A stretch of 64,000 nucleotides of DNA, taken from assembly GCA_036346225.1 (NCBI GenBank), contig JARFIW010000668.1:2191001-2255000 (forward strand), given 5' to 3'. A model generated the notes under the pieces. That model saw only the letters and a program-made list of their open reading frames with translations. It had not been told where the DNA came from and ran no database searches. Each line of letters begins with the position of its first letter. Position 1 is the stretch's first letter. The DNA comes from Platerodrilus igneus. Its lineage: Eukaryota > Arthropoda > Insecta > Coleoptera > Lycidae. A program made the position numbers and the translations under genes. Below are positions 1-11,827 of this stretch, one piece after another.

Positions 1-141
1 TCAACATCAGATAAATCGAGCTGATTAATGTCTATATTATCATACAAAATCTACAACAAATGCAATGTTATTGAAAAACATTTACAAAGCATATGAGGCA
101 TACGTTTGTGTCTTCTACTGTATCACTGTCAAACATATTAT

Positions 142-500
142 TTATACCATATACAGTTTTTTGTCTAATATACCAAGCATCAGATCGGTGTTACTATCTG
201 TACTGGTAGCTTTTACCTTACCTCCGTCTGTTAAATATAACTCTTTCTTCTCTTCCCCTACAACTTTCCTTGTGCTTTTACACTGGTTTGGAAAGAATCT
301 TCGTAGTGACTCGGCACTGCGAGCTAGTGAATTAGGACATTGTGCATTGAATTCCTTGGCAATAATTATCCAATAGCGGTGTTTTTCCTCATTGGTTACT
401 GCATCAGTTTCCTTATTAAGTACTTTTTGCTTGTACTTGTTTACCAATTGCAAAACTAAATTTTTTCATCTATGGAATAATTTGCAGTACGAGCTCTTTC
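142..500 (-). pseudogene. Myb/SANT-like DNA-binding domain fragment (zeste-like)
   Basis: The minus-strand frame from about 453 to 142 reads like the second and third helices of the Myb/SANT-like DNA-binding domain found in many insect zeste-type or transposon-derived proteins. Visible marks are NKETDAVTNEEKHRYW, then IAKEFNAQCPNSLARSAESL, and the tail EKKELYLTDGG, which matches the usual E-K-K-x-L-Y-x-T-G-G-G end of this domain. The expected first helix (TANYSIDEK) sits just upstream near 500-470 but in another frame, so at least one single-base indel separates them. No ATG fits the domain start. I infer a broken or exonised fragment of a DNA-binding protein; a real exon of a larger gene is possible but the frameshift argues against it. 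Confidence 0.6.
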
Positions 501-1967
501 CTTACTGTTCATATGTGAACCTATAGAAAATGATTTAAATGAAACAACCTAATGTATAGATGAACAATATATACTTACTCATAATTAAAATCTCTTTTAG
601 CGCCAAAATAAAAGAGTACGTGAAAAAATTCCAATAATAATATGATATACTCGGATAATAACGAAGAGTAAAGAAGCGGTAAATAAAGTTGTTACGGTGT
701 TCCGCGCAAACACAAAAGAAAACAGTAAAGGTAAGTAGAGTAACCGTTTACGCCGAATACCGCAACAGAACGGGGGATAGAATGGTAGAATTGGGCTAGC
801 TCAAAAACGTCAAAGAGGGGCGTGGGTGAAAATAGAAGAACACGTTTGAAACCTCTGAGATACTCTATTGATAACATCGATTCTTGGAAGATTATTTACA
901 AAGCAATAAAATAAATAAGTTGCGTAATCGTGATTGTGTCATAACATATAAAAATTGGTAAGCAAATATAACATCTTATGATCTAAATACTGACTTAATG
1001 GTTCACCTTAAATACATATAAAAGAAAATAAAACAAACTATACAAACAAATCTAGAAAAAGAAATATACTTAAATTATATGTACATGCTGCTTTGTGAAG
1101 TGCACCTCCCCAGAAATAATATAATATTAGACACCCTAACTTAAATTAATCAAATATTAACTACTTTTAAATTAAAAGACAAAAGAAACAGTAAAACGGA
1201 CTCCAACATAAACATTGATTAATTAATTTTTAATTTATAGAATAAAAACATCGTTGTTCGTGCATCGTGCATGTAAGTTTTGTAATGGGGTGGTGATAAT
1301 TTGTCGGATAATTATACGTAATAGCAGCAAATGAAAAGTTTATTCTTCAAGCAGCAAAAAAGAATTCTGAAAATAGGAAAACTGTACCTTGAGCAATCAG
1401 CTTCATGCTGGTCTCATCTTAAGGCTGGAAAAATGCGGCTGCATTTCTCTATGGGCTGGCTGCATGCTGGAACCACCAACTTCACTCATACAAGCACAAA
1501 AAACATTTCTAATAGCGCGACTTTACATCATGTATCTTTTCGGTAATGGTTAATCTTTAATGGTGTTTCTCAAAACACGGTCTCTATTTTATGAGGCCAG
1601 AATCATGTATGGGGGTAGGGTATTTGATTTTCAAAGATATCTCCGAATTACTATGTGTGCAGAATTTCCAGACAACAGCTGCCGAAATACAAACTGTAAC
1701 AGCTTGCCAACAAGCAAATAACGCAAGTATCAAAACATTTTAAGAGGAAGGAAAACAATCTTATTGCTTTGTAACATCTTAACAGCTGCAGAATACCAGA
1801 TAACAAGTCCATTGTAAGCAGCTGTAGGCAGGTGGTGGGTGGTCTTATCTTTTAGAAAAGCTGCAGCTTTCAATTAAAATGTAATCACTGCAGGTGCTAG
1901 GAAATACTGCAACTACTTTGTAACGCAATGTTTCCTAGGCAGCTGTTTGAAACGTTTTTTTCTAACT
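501..1967. other. No recognised feature
   Basis: AT-rich sequence. Short open frames (692-877 minus, 1331-1546 plus) show no domain or splice context that I recognise. Confidence 0.5.
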
Positions 1968-2165
1968 GGGCTCAGCTAGCCTTACGCATGGGCGCTAGTA
2001 AAACGTTTTTTTTCTCCACATACACCAGCCCCACGTTGTGAGCCAGTGAAACATATATTGTTTTTTTGAGGCACCTGCCCTACGTTTATTGGAAGCCAGT
2101 GAAAGTAATTTTTCTTATATATAGCTGGCCTCACGTTATGAGCAAGTGTAACGAAGTCTTCCGAC
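1968..2165. repeat. Degenerate tandem repeat, about 50-55 bp period, four units
   Basis: Four successive blocks begin near 1975, 2027, 2074 and 2126. Each has a C-rich AGC/TGC start, an ACG core about 6-9 bases on, then GCxAGT(G)AAA followed by a T-rich run. The units are strongly diverged but the order of motifs is kept. Confidence 0.5.
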
Positions 2166-3904
2166 ATAACTAGGGGTCTATTCCTTGGGTAGAGCTATGA
2201 GAAATGGGGGGGTAAGTCGAAATCTGATTGTAGGTCAAACTTAATCTAAGACAAATAGGCGCCACCAAGTCCTGACTTATTTATGATAATTGCGTGGTAT
2301 ATTTCTAGGGGCGGACGTGGAAACCCAAAGAAAAAAATCGCCGTCGATGACAAAAACCCGTCTTAACTGAATAAGACGCTGCTCCTGTAAGAAATTGCAA
2401 TAAGTAGCTTAATGGAAGGGTGGAACACTATTTGTGTCCCGCAAACATACCTAAAGAAATATTAAAAAGATATTTTCTATATAAAATTGGCATCAAAATT
2501 CTACTCTTAAGGATATTAGTTTCCTGTTGTTAGGTTTGACCATATTTGATCAAAATAAAAAACTTTAATCTTGAACCAATAATTTACTCAAAAGATTCTC
2601 TTTTAAAACACAATTCAATGCAAAAAAATTTCATAAATAATTAAATGAGTTCATGAGTTTTAAATTAAGGTTTATCTGTACAAGAAAGTTACAATTTAAA
2701 ACATTGTTACTCAAGTTTTTCCTTTTCTAAATTATTTGTATTAGTTTCAATTTCAAATAAAAAAAGCAGATCACAAAAATATTCTTGTTTACTCAACTTG
2801 GGCAAACGCTGTTCGAAGCATATGTTTTCTAGAACACATGTGTCAGCAGTATATTGCAGACAAACAAGTGACGTCAATAACACCTGTCGCTGTTACTAAC
2901 AGTACAAAATAAACCACGTGTATGGTTTCTTAAAACATTAAAAATTGTGAATTATAATTTTAACACTGGAAAATTCCAGCACAACAAATAATTGAAATTT
3001 TATAATATTCGTGCTTTTATGCATTAAACAAAATAGCGTGTTTCTAATTTGAAACACCAAAAATTACTTAAAGTTATCTACGAACCAAAGCTGCGTTTTG
3101 TAGCTGTGAAGAGGTGTTGTAATATCAAACGTAATCACCATACATCCGTCAGCTACTGAAATATGTTGAACCCCGCTGCCTTACCAAGTAACATCTTTAC
3201 GTTTTGTAATAAAATGGTCTTCTATAAATTAGTCAAATTTTCCATCATCTAAGTTGCTTTTTACAGGTTATAATACAAAGTGGTTTTAACATCAGTGGTT
3301 GGATTAGTTGTTTTCAAAGTTGCATTTTAGTGTGGTTTTTGCTTGCGCGCTATTTAAAGATGTGTCTCAACTGCTAAAAATTTATACGCAAATTGGCGGC
3401 CTGCGTTTTTTCGTACATCTTGACTCTACTATATCGCATGGCCGACTCTTTGAAAAATTTTATTAAATAATACTAATTCAAATGGCGGGAAATCGAGCTT
3501 GTTGAGGAAATTTAGGGCATTTTAAAAATAAATGCAGGAAAATGTGTTTGCAGGGTTTTGAACGTAACAAAGTTGTCAGTTAGATAAAGTAAGGTTATGG
3601 GCTATGGCCAAAAACTATACTATGATAAAAATTACGCAGTTGCCAAGTTTCAACCAGTATTAACTAACACGGGATTAAATTAATGCCGTGAAAACAAAAT
3701 TATTTTAACTCGTACATAAACACTAACTTCTAGTTAGTTAAGTTGAGTTTAAATATGATGCGGTGCAAACGGGCATAAGCGAACTAATTAGAAAAAATGA
3801 ATTGTATAATTATATAAACTGTTTAAATTTTAGATACATGGTTTTCGTAATTAAACTGACATGTATTTTCTTAGTATAATCATCATATATGCTTAAGGCA
3901 AACT
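2166..3904. other. No recognised feature
   Basis: AT-rich sequence without a long open frame, clear inverted repeat or recognised domain. Confidence 0.5.
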
Positions 3905-3985
3905 TTGAACCATTAATAATGACGAGCAGCTTTATCTAGGACGCCTTACCAACGTTGCCACATTAGTATTATACACATTTGTGGA
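3905..3985 (+). pseudogene. Short LINE reverse-transcriptase scrap (Jockey/CR1-like)
   Basis: The plus strand reads NDEQLYLGRLTNVATL, which parallels the minus-strand text NEQLKLGRRTKVATLDH at about 4345-4285. The two pieces form an imperfect inverted repeat of about 50 bp. I infer two opposed fragments of one LINE family rather than the termini of a DNA transposon, because the repeat falls inside RT coding text. Confidence 0.4.
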
Positions 3986-4149
3986 TGTATATTGTTTATT
4001 CTGTACTTATATGCTTAATTACAATATTTTAATTATGTATGCTTTTGCAATTAACAGATATGTGTGCTCACGACAGCAGATTGCGAATGATTTGTCAAAT
4101 ATGACTTGAAGAATTTTAACAAATTATCTGAGAAATGTACTTAACTCTT

Positions 4150-4345
4150 TTAATTTATGAACCTAACTCTATTCATTCATGAATATCATAGTTAAGATGT
4201 TCAAAAGCTTTACTGAAGTCAAAATAAATAACATCACATTGTGTTTGGGTATGTAAGCATTAGGAAATAAACTGTGTAATAAAATGGTCTAATGTGGCAA
4301 CCTTGGTACGGCGTCCTAATTTTAGCTGCTCGTTTAATATTGGAG
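4150..4345 (-). pseudogene. LINE reverse-transcriptase fragment (Jockey/CR1-like)
   Basis: Minus-strand translation gives KVATLDHFITQFIS, a stop, then CDVIYFDFSKAFEHLN. The D-V-I-Y-x-D-F-S-K-A-F string is the classic RT block A of Jockey/CR1-type non-LTR retrotransposons (first catalytic Asp). Only about 65 codons are recognisable, with one internal stop. The adjacent 4346-4800 stretch holds nothing else I can name. Confidence 0.65.
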
Positions 4346-4821
4346 CAGTGGTTTTAATTTGTACATTGCAGTTAAGATGGCAGTATATGGCGCATGTGAT
4401 TAAGTCAGATTTACAGTGCTGAATAATCAATTAGTTGTAAATGAAAATTTCCGGCGTCGATTGCATATTTTCTTCAACACTACAAATGGCTGATTCATAT
4501 ATTTCATGTTTGCTAATTTTAATTTGTTAATGGTGCGTTGTACGATCGTTTTTGATCTAAAGTTCAACAGAATCTACGTTCAAACCTAAACTTTGTTGAA
4601 GAGCAATATTGCTAACCCAGTTCAGTTGCGGTTAGATCTCCTGTAATCAAAAAAAAATTCATTATTACATTTTTTGACACTTATATATTGATTGACGAAT
4701 TTTCATGTTGATAATTTTTATTTGGTTTTTCTAGTGCTCTTCTAATAATTGATTTTAAATTATTTATTACTTTTCCTGTTGATTTGTTTGTTATTGTTAC
4801 TTTTGAAATCTGTTCATATTT

Positions 4822-5160
4822 TTGTTAGGTACAAAACTGAAACGTAATGAGTCGCATGTTGTAGGTGCAACGAAGAATAATAAAAGAGGTACAAAAGTGG
4901 AGAGGGCTCCATACTTCACTCCAACAATGCAGTCGGTGAAAAAGTATACGAAGAAAATAAAATACAAGCAGACTGATGCTAATACTATTGTTATAAAACA
5001 AACAGTATGGTCTAAAGTGTGTGCTGACTTCAATAAAAATTTATTGGCACATTACAGACATGCACAAGTGTTAAAAAATATATAAAAATATAAAACAACA
5101 AATTTGCAAACGAAAAGCGTTATTTTTGTGGAACGGTGGACGATTCATCAAAAAAGTGGT
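4822..5160 (+). pseudogene. Second Myb/SANT-like DNA-binding domain fragment
   Basis: The plus frame reads ERAPYFTPTMQSVKKYTKK, then KQTDANTIVIKQTVWSKV and CADFNKNLLAHYRHAQVLKN. This matches the zeste-type Myb/SANT-like family in order: an aromatic-rich N-cap, a K-x-T-D-A-N loop, a W-x-K-x-x-x-x-F-N helix and a recognition helix with R-x-x-x-x-L-K-N. A stop codon (TAA where the family usually has Tyr) follows directly after L-K-N-I, and family-like text continues in frame for about 20 codons. The region looks like a fragment of a transcription factor or transposon accessory protein that has lost its C-terminal half. Confidence 0.6.
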
Positions 5161-6244
5161 AAATGCTAGTAACATGGACATATAAATCTTGAAGATTATT
5201 AGTAGCGAAATGATAAGGAATGCGACAAAATATGATAATGATTGTTTTTATGAACGTTTTGACGACCAACTCGTTGATAAAAACCGTAAATTTATTATAC
5301 TGCAATATACTTATTGTTTCGTATTAGTTAAAACAAACTATAGTGGAATAAAGTTGTGCAGTGCGCTTGCGCTTCTTATAGAATAAACGCTTGCGAAAGT
5401 GGTTTTGTTACGAAAATCGAGGACTCTTCTTTCGACCTAGTACCGGGACGGTTGTGCGTGACAAGCTATACACAATAAAGTATAGTGCTTGCAACAGTGC
5501 ATTCAACTGACTCCACCGGGGGCATTGCAGCAACATTGAAGAGGACCACACACCAAGGACAATATTGGTGAGTGAATTTATCGCTGCTGTTTATTTTTAC
5601 ATGCATACAACTTTCGCATTTAAAGCTCGCGTTTTGTTCTACCTTCACAATGCAGTACACGACTAATAAGACGCGCCAGCACATTATTCTAGTTAATTAA
5701 TTACACTTATAAATTAAGGATTTTGTATACGAACGGAAACAAGTATACCACTCTTTAGTTAGAGCATACATAACACCCTGTTATGTACGTTTAAACTAAC
5801 TTTCGGTATCGTATAATACAAATGGTAAACACTGTTTATAAATTACAGTATGTTATAAATTAATTGTGGATTATTTGAACTTCGGCTCCGATTTCGAAAC
5901 TGAATATGTGTCAGACCTGAGCTGCAAGACGAACTATCCAACAATAGAAAAAGGCCAGAAATCTTTAGGACGATACCGAATGATTAGTATAATGAATTCA
6001 GTTTAAAAATGTTCAGTTAAGGTAAAAGTAAACAAATGACTGATTATCCAATACTTACATGTCAATAATATACTGTTGAAAAATAGAATATCTTGTGCTA
6101 CAGGTGGTGCTCCTAATATGATGGTCAAGAAAAATCACTACTTAAAATTGATGAAAAATTAGAATACAGCAATGTTACTTGGGCAGTGTGTTATTCATTA
6201 TACCTAATAGCAGACAAAATTCTTTGTTGCTATTAAGCCAGATA
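5161..6244. other. No recognised gene; unassigned sequence
   Basis: A GC-richer patch at 5340-5700 ends in a possible 5' splice site (near 5567, G|GTGAGTG). I cannot attach it to a gene. The rest is AT-rich and featureless. Confidence 0.35.
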
Positions 6245-6594
6245 CACAGATTATCCACTTCTTACAGATGTGAAGGCTAGCGTTTCCCGCTTAATTGTTT
6301 TTCTTTGCGCATGCTCCAAATAAGTGGTTTTTCAATCAACCGAAAAATTTCCTCTGGTTAACCTAACTTTTTATTTCGTTTCGTATTGTATAATTTTTTA
6401 GCGTTTAACGATGATTATGGACGGAAAGAATAAAAAAGATGGCACATTTTGTACTTTTAGAGGGGGTTCCACAAAATCTTCAAACAATATCTCTATGTCC
6501 CTGTAATTAATCGAGTAAGGTGAGTACATACACTGATTTACCATTAATATAGGATAATCTGTCCCTACAGCATAGCCTTCTTGGATAATCTGTG
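6245..6594. mobile_element. Possible small DNA-transposon remnant with CACAGATTATCCA ends
   Basis: Left end CACAGATTATCCA (6245-6257) is matched inverted at 6582-6594, and a partial copy lies at 6552-6562. Both sides continue into GAAGGCT-like text (left 6272-6278; right inverted 6574-6580). The same ends recur at 19587-20024. No flanking target duplication is visible, so the boundaries are tentative. It may instead belong to the adjacent THAP-coding transposon, since P-like elements carry terminal inverted repeats. Confidence 0.4.
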
Positions 6595-6631
6595 CTTTTA
6601 GTTGCTCATTGCAATATTTTTACTTTCACAG

Positions 6632-7093
6632 GTGTGAGGAATGGTTAGCAGCATGTAATCGGAACGATTTACTCGCAATGGATTCAGACAAGCTGTATAA
6701 AAATTATATATCCCGACACGGTCCGCTTGAAAAATGTTAGGCGAGCATTTTTCGCAAAAATACACCCTCGTTCGGATGAGAGGTAAAATGGAGGTCCCGT
6801 GTGTGAGTGTTGTCACGCACGTTAAAGATCCCTACCTTGCTTGGAACAGCAAGGATTCGGCAAAATTCAAAATTTTCCAGGTAAAAAAAACTCGCTTCCT
6901 GGCCAATGTAGTACCTTCGGGTGGAGCATTGGAAAATCACATGTAATGTATAAAAATTATAAACTGTGTGAGAAACATTTTCTAGAAAAATATTTCCCGA
7001 AAACCACTAAAGTTCGCAAAAGACTATTAAGGCAATTCCTACTGTTTTTGATGAACATGTACCCGATCAATTTGAATATGAACCACAAAAAAA
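6632..7093 (+). pseudogene. THAP-type zinc-finger domain remnant
   Basis: After a good 3' splice site (TTTCACAG, ending 6631) the frame reads CEEWLAACNRNDLLAMDSDK then LYKNY, the middle of a THAP (C2CH) DNA-binding domain. The text is interrupted at 6709-6946 and resumes as KLCEKHFLEKYFPK then TTKVRKRLL, giving the C-x2-H pair of the finger. A one-base loss near 7029 moves the following AIPTVFDEH (the usual A-V-P-T-x-F end of THAP domains) to another frame. A 5' splice site at 7094 (GTAATT) and a 3' site ending 7153 define a 60-bp intron. THAP domains occur in host regulators and in P-element-type transposases; which this was is not visible. The N-terminal Cys pair was not found convincingly; a candidate upstream exon ends near 6520. 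Confidence 0.65.
6709..6946. mobile_element. 238-bp SINE-like insertion with 15-bp target-site duplication
   Basis: TGTATAAAAATTATA is present exactly at 6694-6708 and again at 6947-6961. Removing the intervening 238 bp plus one copy restores an uninterrupted THAP reading frame, so this is a bona fide insertion. A 15-bp duplication points to LINE-style target-primed integration. The insert lacks a poly(A) tail and ends in TGTAA repeats. It contains CACGTTAAAGATCCC, which reminds me of conserved tracts in some animal SINEs, but I cannot assign a family. Confidence 0.7.
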
Positions 7094-7199
7094 GTAATTT
7101 TGTGTGGTAACAACTAACAGTTTTTGCCTCTAACTTATTATGTTATATTTCAGATAATACAATTAATACTATAGAAGATTCAAAAATGATATTTCCATA

Positions 7200-7857
7200 G
7201 GAAGTTACTCCCTTTTATGCGAATATATCTGTACCGTCAACATCAAGTAATATAATTTTAATGATAGTGCAATTTTTTCGTGATTCTCATATATGCAACT
7301 TACATACATTACAAATTTTCATAGTGCCAGAAAATTTCAACCTAATTGGATTAATGACAAAAGAGTTTGTCACCCTAACCAGAATTTGCAGGGACAAGGG
7401 CCGTATATAATACTCCTGTTGTTATTTTACACTGGACATACCGAAAACAGTTGCATTTCATGTGTCCCCATAGTCAAGAGCCGATGGGCGTGGGGCTCTC
7501 GGGGCAGAGAGTGCAAATGTAAAATGTCAATGGGCGCCAGGGTGATTACCCCTGAGACGCAACTAAACCGTTGGCTATTAACCACCCAATTAAACCAACC
7601 ATCGTCCAGTAATATTTGACTGTTTAAAACCTAACCTACTACACTATCTCAAAATAAATTATTAAAAGCACACGCTACTCTTACTAGATATTTATATATT
7701 ACACATACTTGAATAACTATATACATATATAATAAATAAATAAAAGCGAAAATTTAGGCTATAAAAAAGAGTTTTCTTCAATACACCAGCTGACCTATAA
7801 CCTGCAACATTAAACAAATATTGTAAAATAGAGGGTCATTATTATTTACAAAAAAAG

Positions 7858-7858
<1 letters not shown>
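7200..7858. other. No recognised feature
   Basis: Holds a weak open frame (7293-7619 plus) without a recognised domain. Text just after the intron (7154-7199) could be a third THAP-gene exon, but it ends in a stop. Confidence 0.4.

Positions 7859-7899
<41 letters not shown>
7859..7899. repeat. (TA)n microsatellite
   Basis: About 20 uninterrupted TA units. The following 7900-8590 stretch shows no gene; 8435-8505 has short degenerate GAAACTGA-type repeats. Confidence 0.95.
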
Positions 7900-7901
<2 letters not shown>

Positions 7902-8590
7902 ATGAAATTATTGTAAGAAAACAATTATTTTATTATTATTACCTGGTTACCAAGGCTGAAGACAAGATAATCTGACTTCCCGTTTCTCCAGTTTACCTAA
8001 GAGAAAAAAAAACGAAACAAAATACTTTATCGTAAGTTTCCACTAAGTGCACTATGGATAACTAAACCTTAAAAACTTGGCAAAATCTCGACCTAATAAT
8101 AATTAATATTAGACTTCAGTCTCAAGGCCTACAATGCATCTCACAAATTAATTTGCCATGTTTAGGCATTAAGTAAAATAATAAGCATTGGACTATTAGT
8201 CGTTTAAAGTTTTATTTTGCACCCTTGTGTTTTAATATTAGTACTCACGACACTGCAGTTTTATACTATCCGTTTCCAACCGCCTCCAGGACCTTACGCT
8301 CCAAACCTTCACGGAGTTGATCCTCCAACAGATGTAAACAAATCGTAATTTTAGTTGTTAGTTTCAATTATGCTTATCCCTTAGATCTTAGTCCTTAGAT
8401 ATTTAAATGTAGGCAATCCTTATGGTAGAAAATGAAACTGAACCTGAACCATGAAACTAAAACTGGACACCGAACTGATACCTGACGCTGAAACTCTAAA
8501 ATAAACTATGAACACACTTTGGAATTCCTAATTTAACTTACCATGCTATCACGGGATTAATATTTTATATACAATTTCTAATCGGTACGT

Positions 8591-10365
8591 TGTTACGTTA
8601 TTTTTTTGTGGCAGCCACGTTGGGCGCCAAAGTTATGTTACGTTGGCTCGTAGCCGTGCGTAACAAAAAGAAAATCAAAGAGAAAAAAAAAGAAAATGAC
8701 CGGGCTCAATCGGAGAGTAGGGGGGGGGGGGGTGTAGAAAGCAGACCAACCTATAAGGGACGCGGCTGTCAGGAATTAGTAACAGTACCTGCCATAGAAA
8801 AATTAGAATAGCAAACCTAAAACAAAGAAAAAGCATAGCATACGGATCAAGTATAAATTGTTCAGTACTTTGTAGAATAAAATTAAAAAAAACTGTTGGG
8901 ATAATCTATATAATATAACAACGTTAAAAGCAATATAACAAATCTTTAGTACAAAGTGAGGTAATATTGGGGAATAGCAGAAACGTTTCCTCACACACCA
9001 ATTAGACATAAATCAGACAAAAAGTTAACAAAAGATAAATAGGTAAGTCACAATTGATATAAGTAATTCAGTAAAATTTTAACAAAGAAATAGATAAATA
9101 GATACGCACAATTGTTATGAGTCATTCAGTATGGTTGATTGTTCTCTTTTTTTTCTTCTTCTTTTTTTTTGTTTTAAGAATAGCCTGCAAGTCTATGTAA
9201 AAAGTATCAGAACGACAAAGAATATTGCAAAACAACGTATAGATATTTAAAGTAACAACAAGTAGAAAATAGTTCAACTTACACAAGGTCCTTCAGTACC
9301 GCTTCCTTGCCATTGAAGTATGGGATTCACGATGTCTGGCACTAACAAAGCACTTCCCCTAGACTGTGAGGGTGTTGATGGAACTTATCACAAATTACCC
9401 TAATCACACCGACTTATTTCACTGGGGTTAGTAGCGGACCTTATCACACGAAGGAACTATGTATATTATTTTTATAAACATACAAAAAGCAGCGAGGAAC
9501 TTCAACCACTACCTTTGTAAGCCAGTAGTCTGTTATGTTTTGCCAATAACGAAAGTTGCGCAGGCAATGTTCTATTTTAGATTCGTTGGGGCTAGCAAAA
9601 TCAGCAACTACAGTATCAACTGTATTTGGAATCACCCAAAAGTAGGCACTACTCTGATACAATAACAAAGAAACCGCGAAACGAGATCGCACACACCGTT
9701 TAACTCTCAGAAGACAAAATCATCAAACAAAACAACCACAATAAGTAAAGCACGTGTATCGCTAAAGTAAGTTCGTCTAATCTGTTCCGTAAAACACTTT
9801 TGTACAGTTAATATACAATTTTTCTTTCATAAGAAAACAACTAAAAACAATTAGTAAGACACGCGTAAGCAATAAAAACCGTACCTCAAATGTTCTTAAA
9901 ACACACGTGCTCCTTTTAGTTCCAGCAGAAAATCAACTCCAAAACATGCCGCGTTTGTTCAGGAACAATACGAAAATTAAGCGCGCATTAATTTTCACTA
10001 TTTTTAAAAGCAGAAAAGCAGTATTTGTATTTTAAGGAACATATCGCAAGCAAGAAGTAAACACGATTCTTCATTTGTTTATATCAACTCGTGCTATTAC
10101 AACTTCTTATCGCCTATCTAGACTTGTATATCCACATATTAATTACAGCGGTTTTATTTATTAATTATAAGTTGGAAAGTACTTTTACGAGTATTCCAAT
10201 TTACAATTAAACTATCTTTTAAAATTAATACATGCGAGTCGAATTGCATACCAATCTGAAAACTAGGCGGAAGTATTTACTTTATACAAACAGCGACCCA
10301 AAAGCGATGTATTTTAAGAATTGAGTAGAGCGTAAAATGTTAAATTCTTAAAAATGCACGTTACA
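8591..10365 (-). mobile_element. Long LTR-like repeat, minus orientation (left arm of an inverted pair)
   Basis: Read on the minus strand it starts with TGTAACGTGCATTTTTAA at 10365 and runs to CGTAACA at 8642-8636, about 1.73 kb, followed by a TAACTT spacer and a tRNA-Lys-type primer-binding site. It matches the plus-strand repeat at 11828-13733 over its whole length with scattered indels; conserved blocks include 9300-9440, 9600-9700 and 9850-9990. No coding domain is seen. The TG...CA ends plus PBS support a 5' LTR with a short stretch of leader, truncated at about 8591. Confidence 0.6.
8615..8629 (-). other. Primer-binding site, tRNA-Lys type
   Basis: On the minus strand this reads TGGCGCCCAACGTGG, which from memory matches the complement of the 3' end of an insect tRNA-Lys. 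It lies 6 bases after the CGTAACA end of the LTR-like repeat. Confidence 0.6.
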
Positions 10366-10420
10366 GCGTAACCAATTTTCTTCTTTCTCCTATCTGTCGA
10401 TAACAAATCATTCAAAATAC

Positions 10421-10944
10421 TGTTGCGATCCACTATTAGGCAACCCGTCAAACATACAAACGCCCGGGGCACAGCGTATTCTTCAGCATTCGAGAATCCT
10501 TCTACAAAGTTCTAGATAATGAGTCATATCTTAATGCAGGGTATATATAAGGCCGCTTATGAATGTAAGAGTTAGTCTATTCTTGAATGTCTAATATAAA
10601 TTATAACGTTGTAAAGTGATAGCAGTTTTGAGCTTTTGAAGTATACATAAATGTGATATGCTGTGTCTAATGTTCATACAGCTTGTAGTATACATAAATA
10701 AATAGAAGTGTATAAATAAATAGTAGTGTTAGTGTTGTTAATGAACCTATGGTAAAGGAGTTAATTTAAGAAGATATTAGTGCTTGTAAATTCATTAGTG
10801 TAATAGTGCTTCATTGTTAAGTGGACTGAAAACATCTATAAATAAGGCATATACTGTTAATTAGACTTGTGAACAGTAAGTAATAAAGACGTTTGTTATT
10901 ACTTGTTTTAAATTAAAGAAACGCGGTAGTAGTGGCGCGTTACA
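10421..10944 (+). mobile_element. Solo LTR (524 bp) with ATAC target-site duplication
   Basis: The repeat begins TGTTGCGATCC and ends CGTTACA, and it is flanked on both sides by ATAC. A second copy with the same ends and the same ATAC flanks lies at 37925-38446. A strong TATA box (GTATATATAA, 10541-10550) and an AATAAA signal (10882-10887) give the promoter and poly(A) layout of an LTR. Upstream of the TATA box, ATTCGAGAAT and CTTCT, GTTCT pentamers resemble a loose heat-shock element. No internal retroelement sequence adjoins, so it is a solo LTR left by LTR-LTR recombination, probably Gypsy-type given the 4-bp duplication. Confidence 0.85.
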
Positions 10945-11827
10945 ATACGTTACATTATGATATCAATTAATTACCTCTCACGCAACACTATAAAATCAGC
11001 GAATCTGCAACTACTTCTTCGACACCTCTCGACCAGAGTTTCCAATGCACCACTGCTTAATATCATATAATAGACCCTCCAGAAATAATTAGATTCCAGT
11101 TTAACAATCCCGAGTACTTCGGAAAAAGTATACACTTCTAAATTGTATATAGGCACCAGCAAACTTTTTTACTTCAATAAGAAATTCTCGTAGTTTTCTG
11201 CAGACCCAACTGCTTTCTACAACGTCATACCGAAAAGTGAATTAACAAGATATCACATCTGTGTACAAGGTTCATAAATTTATTCTTATCACAACCGAAA
11301 GTATAAATTTACGATATTCTATTTCGCTATTAATTGCTAATGAATTTAAAGGTGAAAATGCTATGCATTAAATACAATAATACCCTAGCCTGACACGGCC
11401 TGGTACCAAAAATAGATCAGAATTAAACAATGTTCTGGAAAATTATCAAGACTGTTGAATTTCAAAATAACAACATGCGGGCTGAAGCTACGCTAACAAA
11501 CAAAAATATGTACAAATTTGTACGGTTACGAAGTAGCCGTTACAAGTTAAGCAATTTTAAAATGTCAATTTTGTCTTTTATTAATTAATTTCTTTAAAAT
11601 GTACAATCTACAATTTATGGCACCCTTAACTTGCTATAATTTTGTTATTATTAATCTGATTAGGTTGAAATCTTCTGGGTATAGAAGATCTTTATGTTCC
11701 TTCCATTAAGGCAATCATTTGTTTTCGAATCACACTAGTTAAATAGTTGAAAATTAATCCTTTTTATCCATATGAGATATACACAACTACAACAATTTCT
11801 TATTTTTAGACAATATATCCTGCAGGG
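10945..11827. other. Spacer between two inverted LTR-like arms
   Basis: No domain or repeat recognised. It separates the 5' ends of the two outward-facing long repeats. Confidence 0.4.

Noticed and set aside
3917..4342. DNA transposon with ~50-bp terminal inverted repeats
   Set aside because: Both arms are LINE RT coding text in opposite orientation, so two LINE fragments explain it better.
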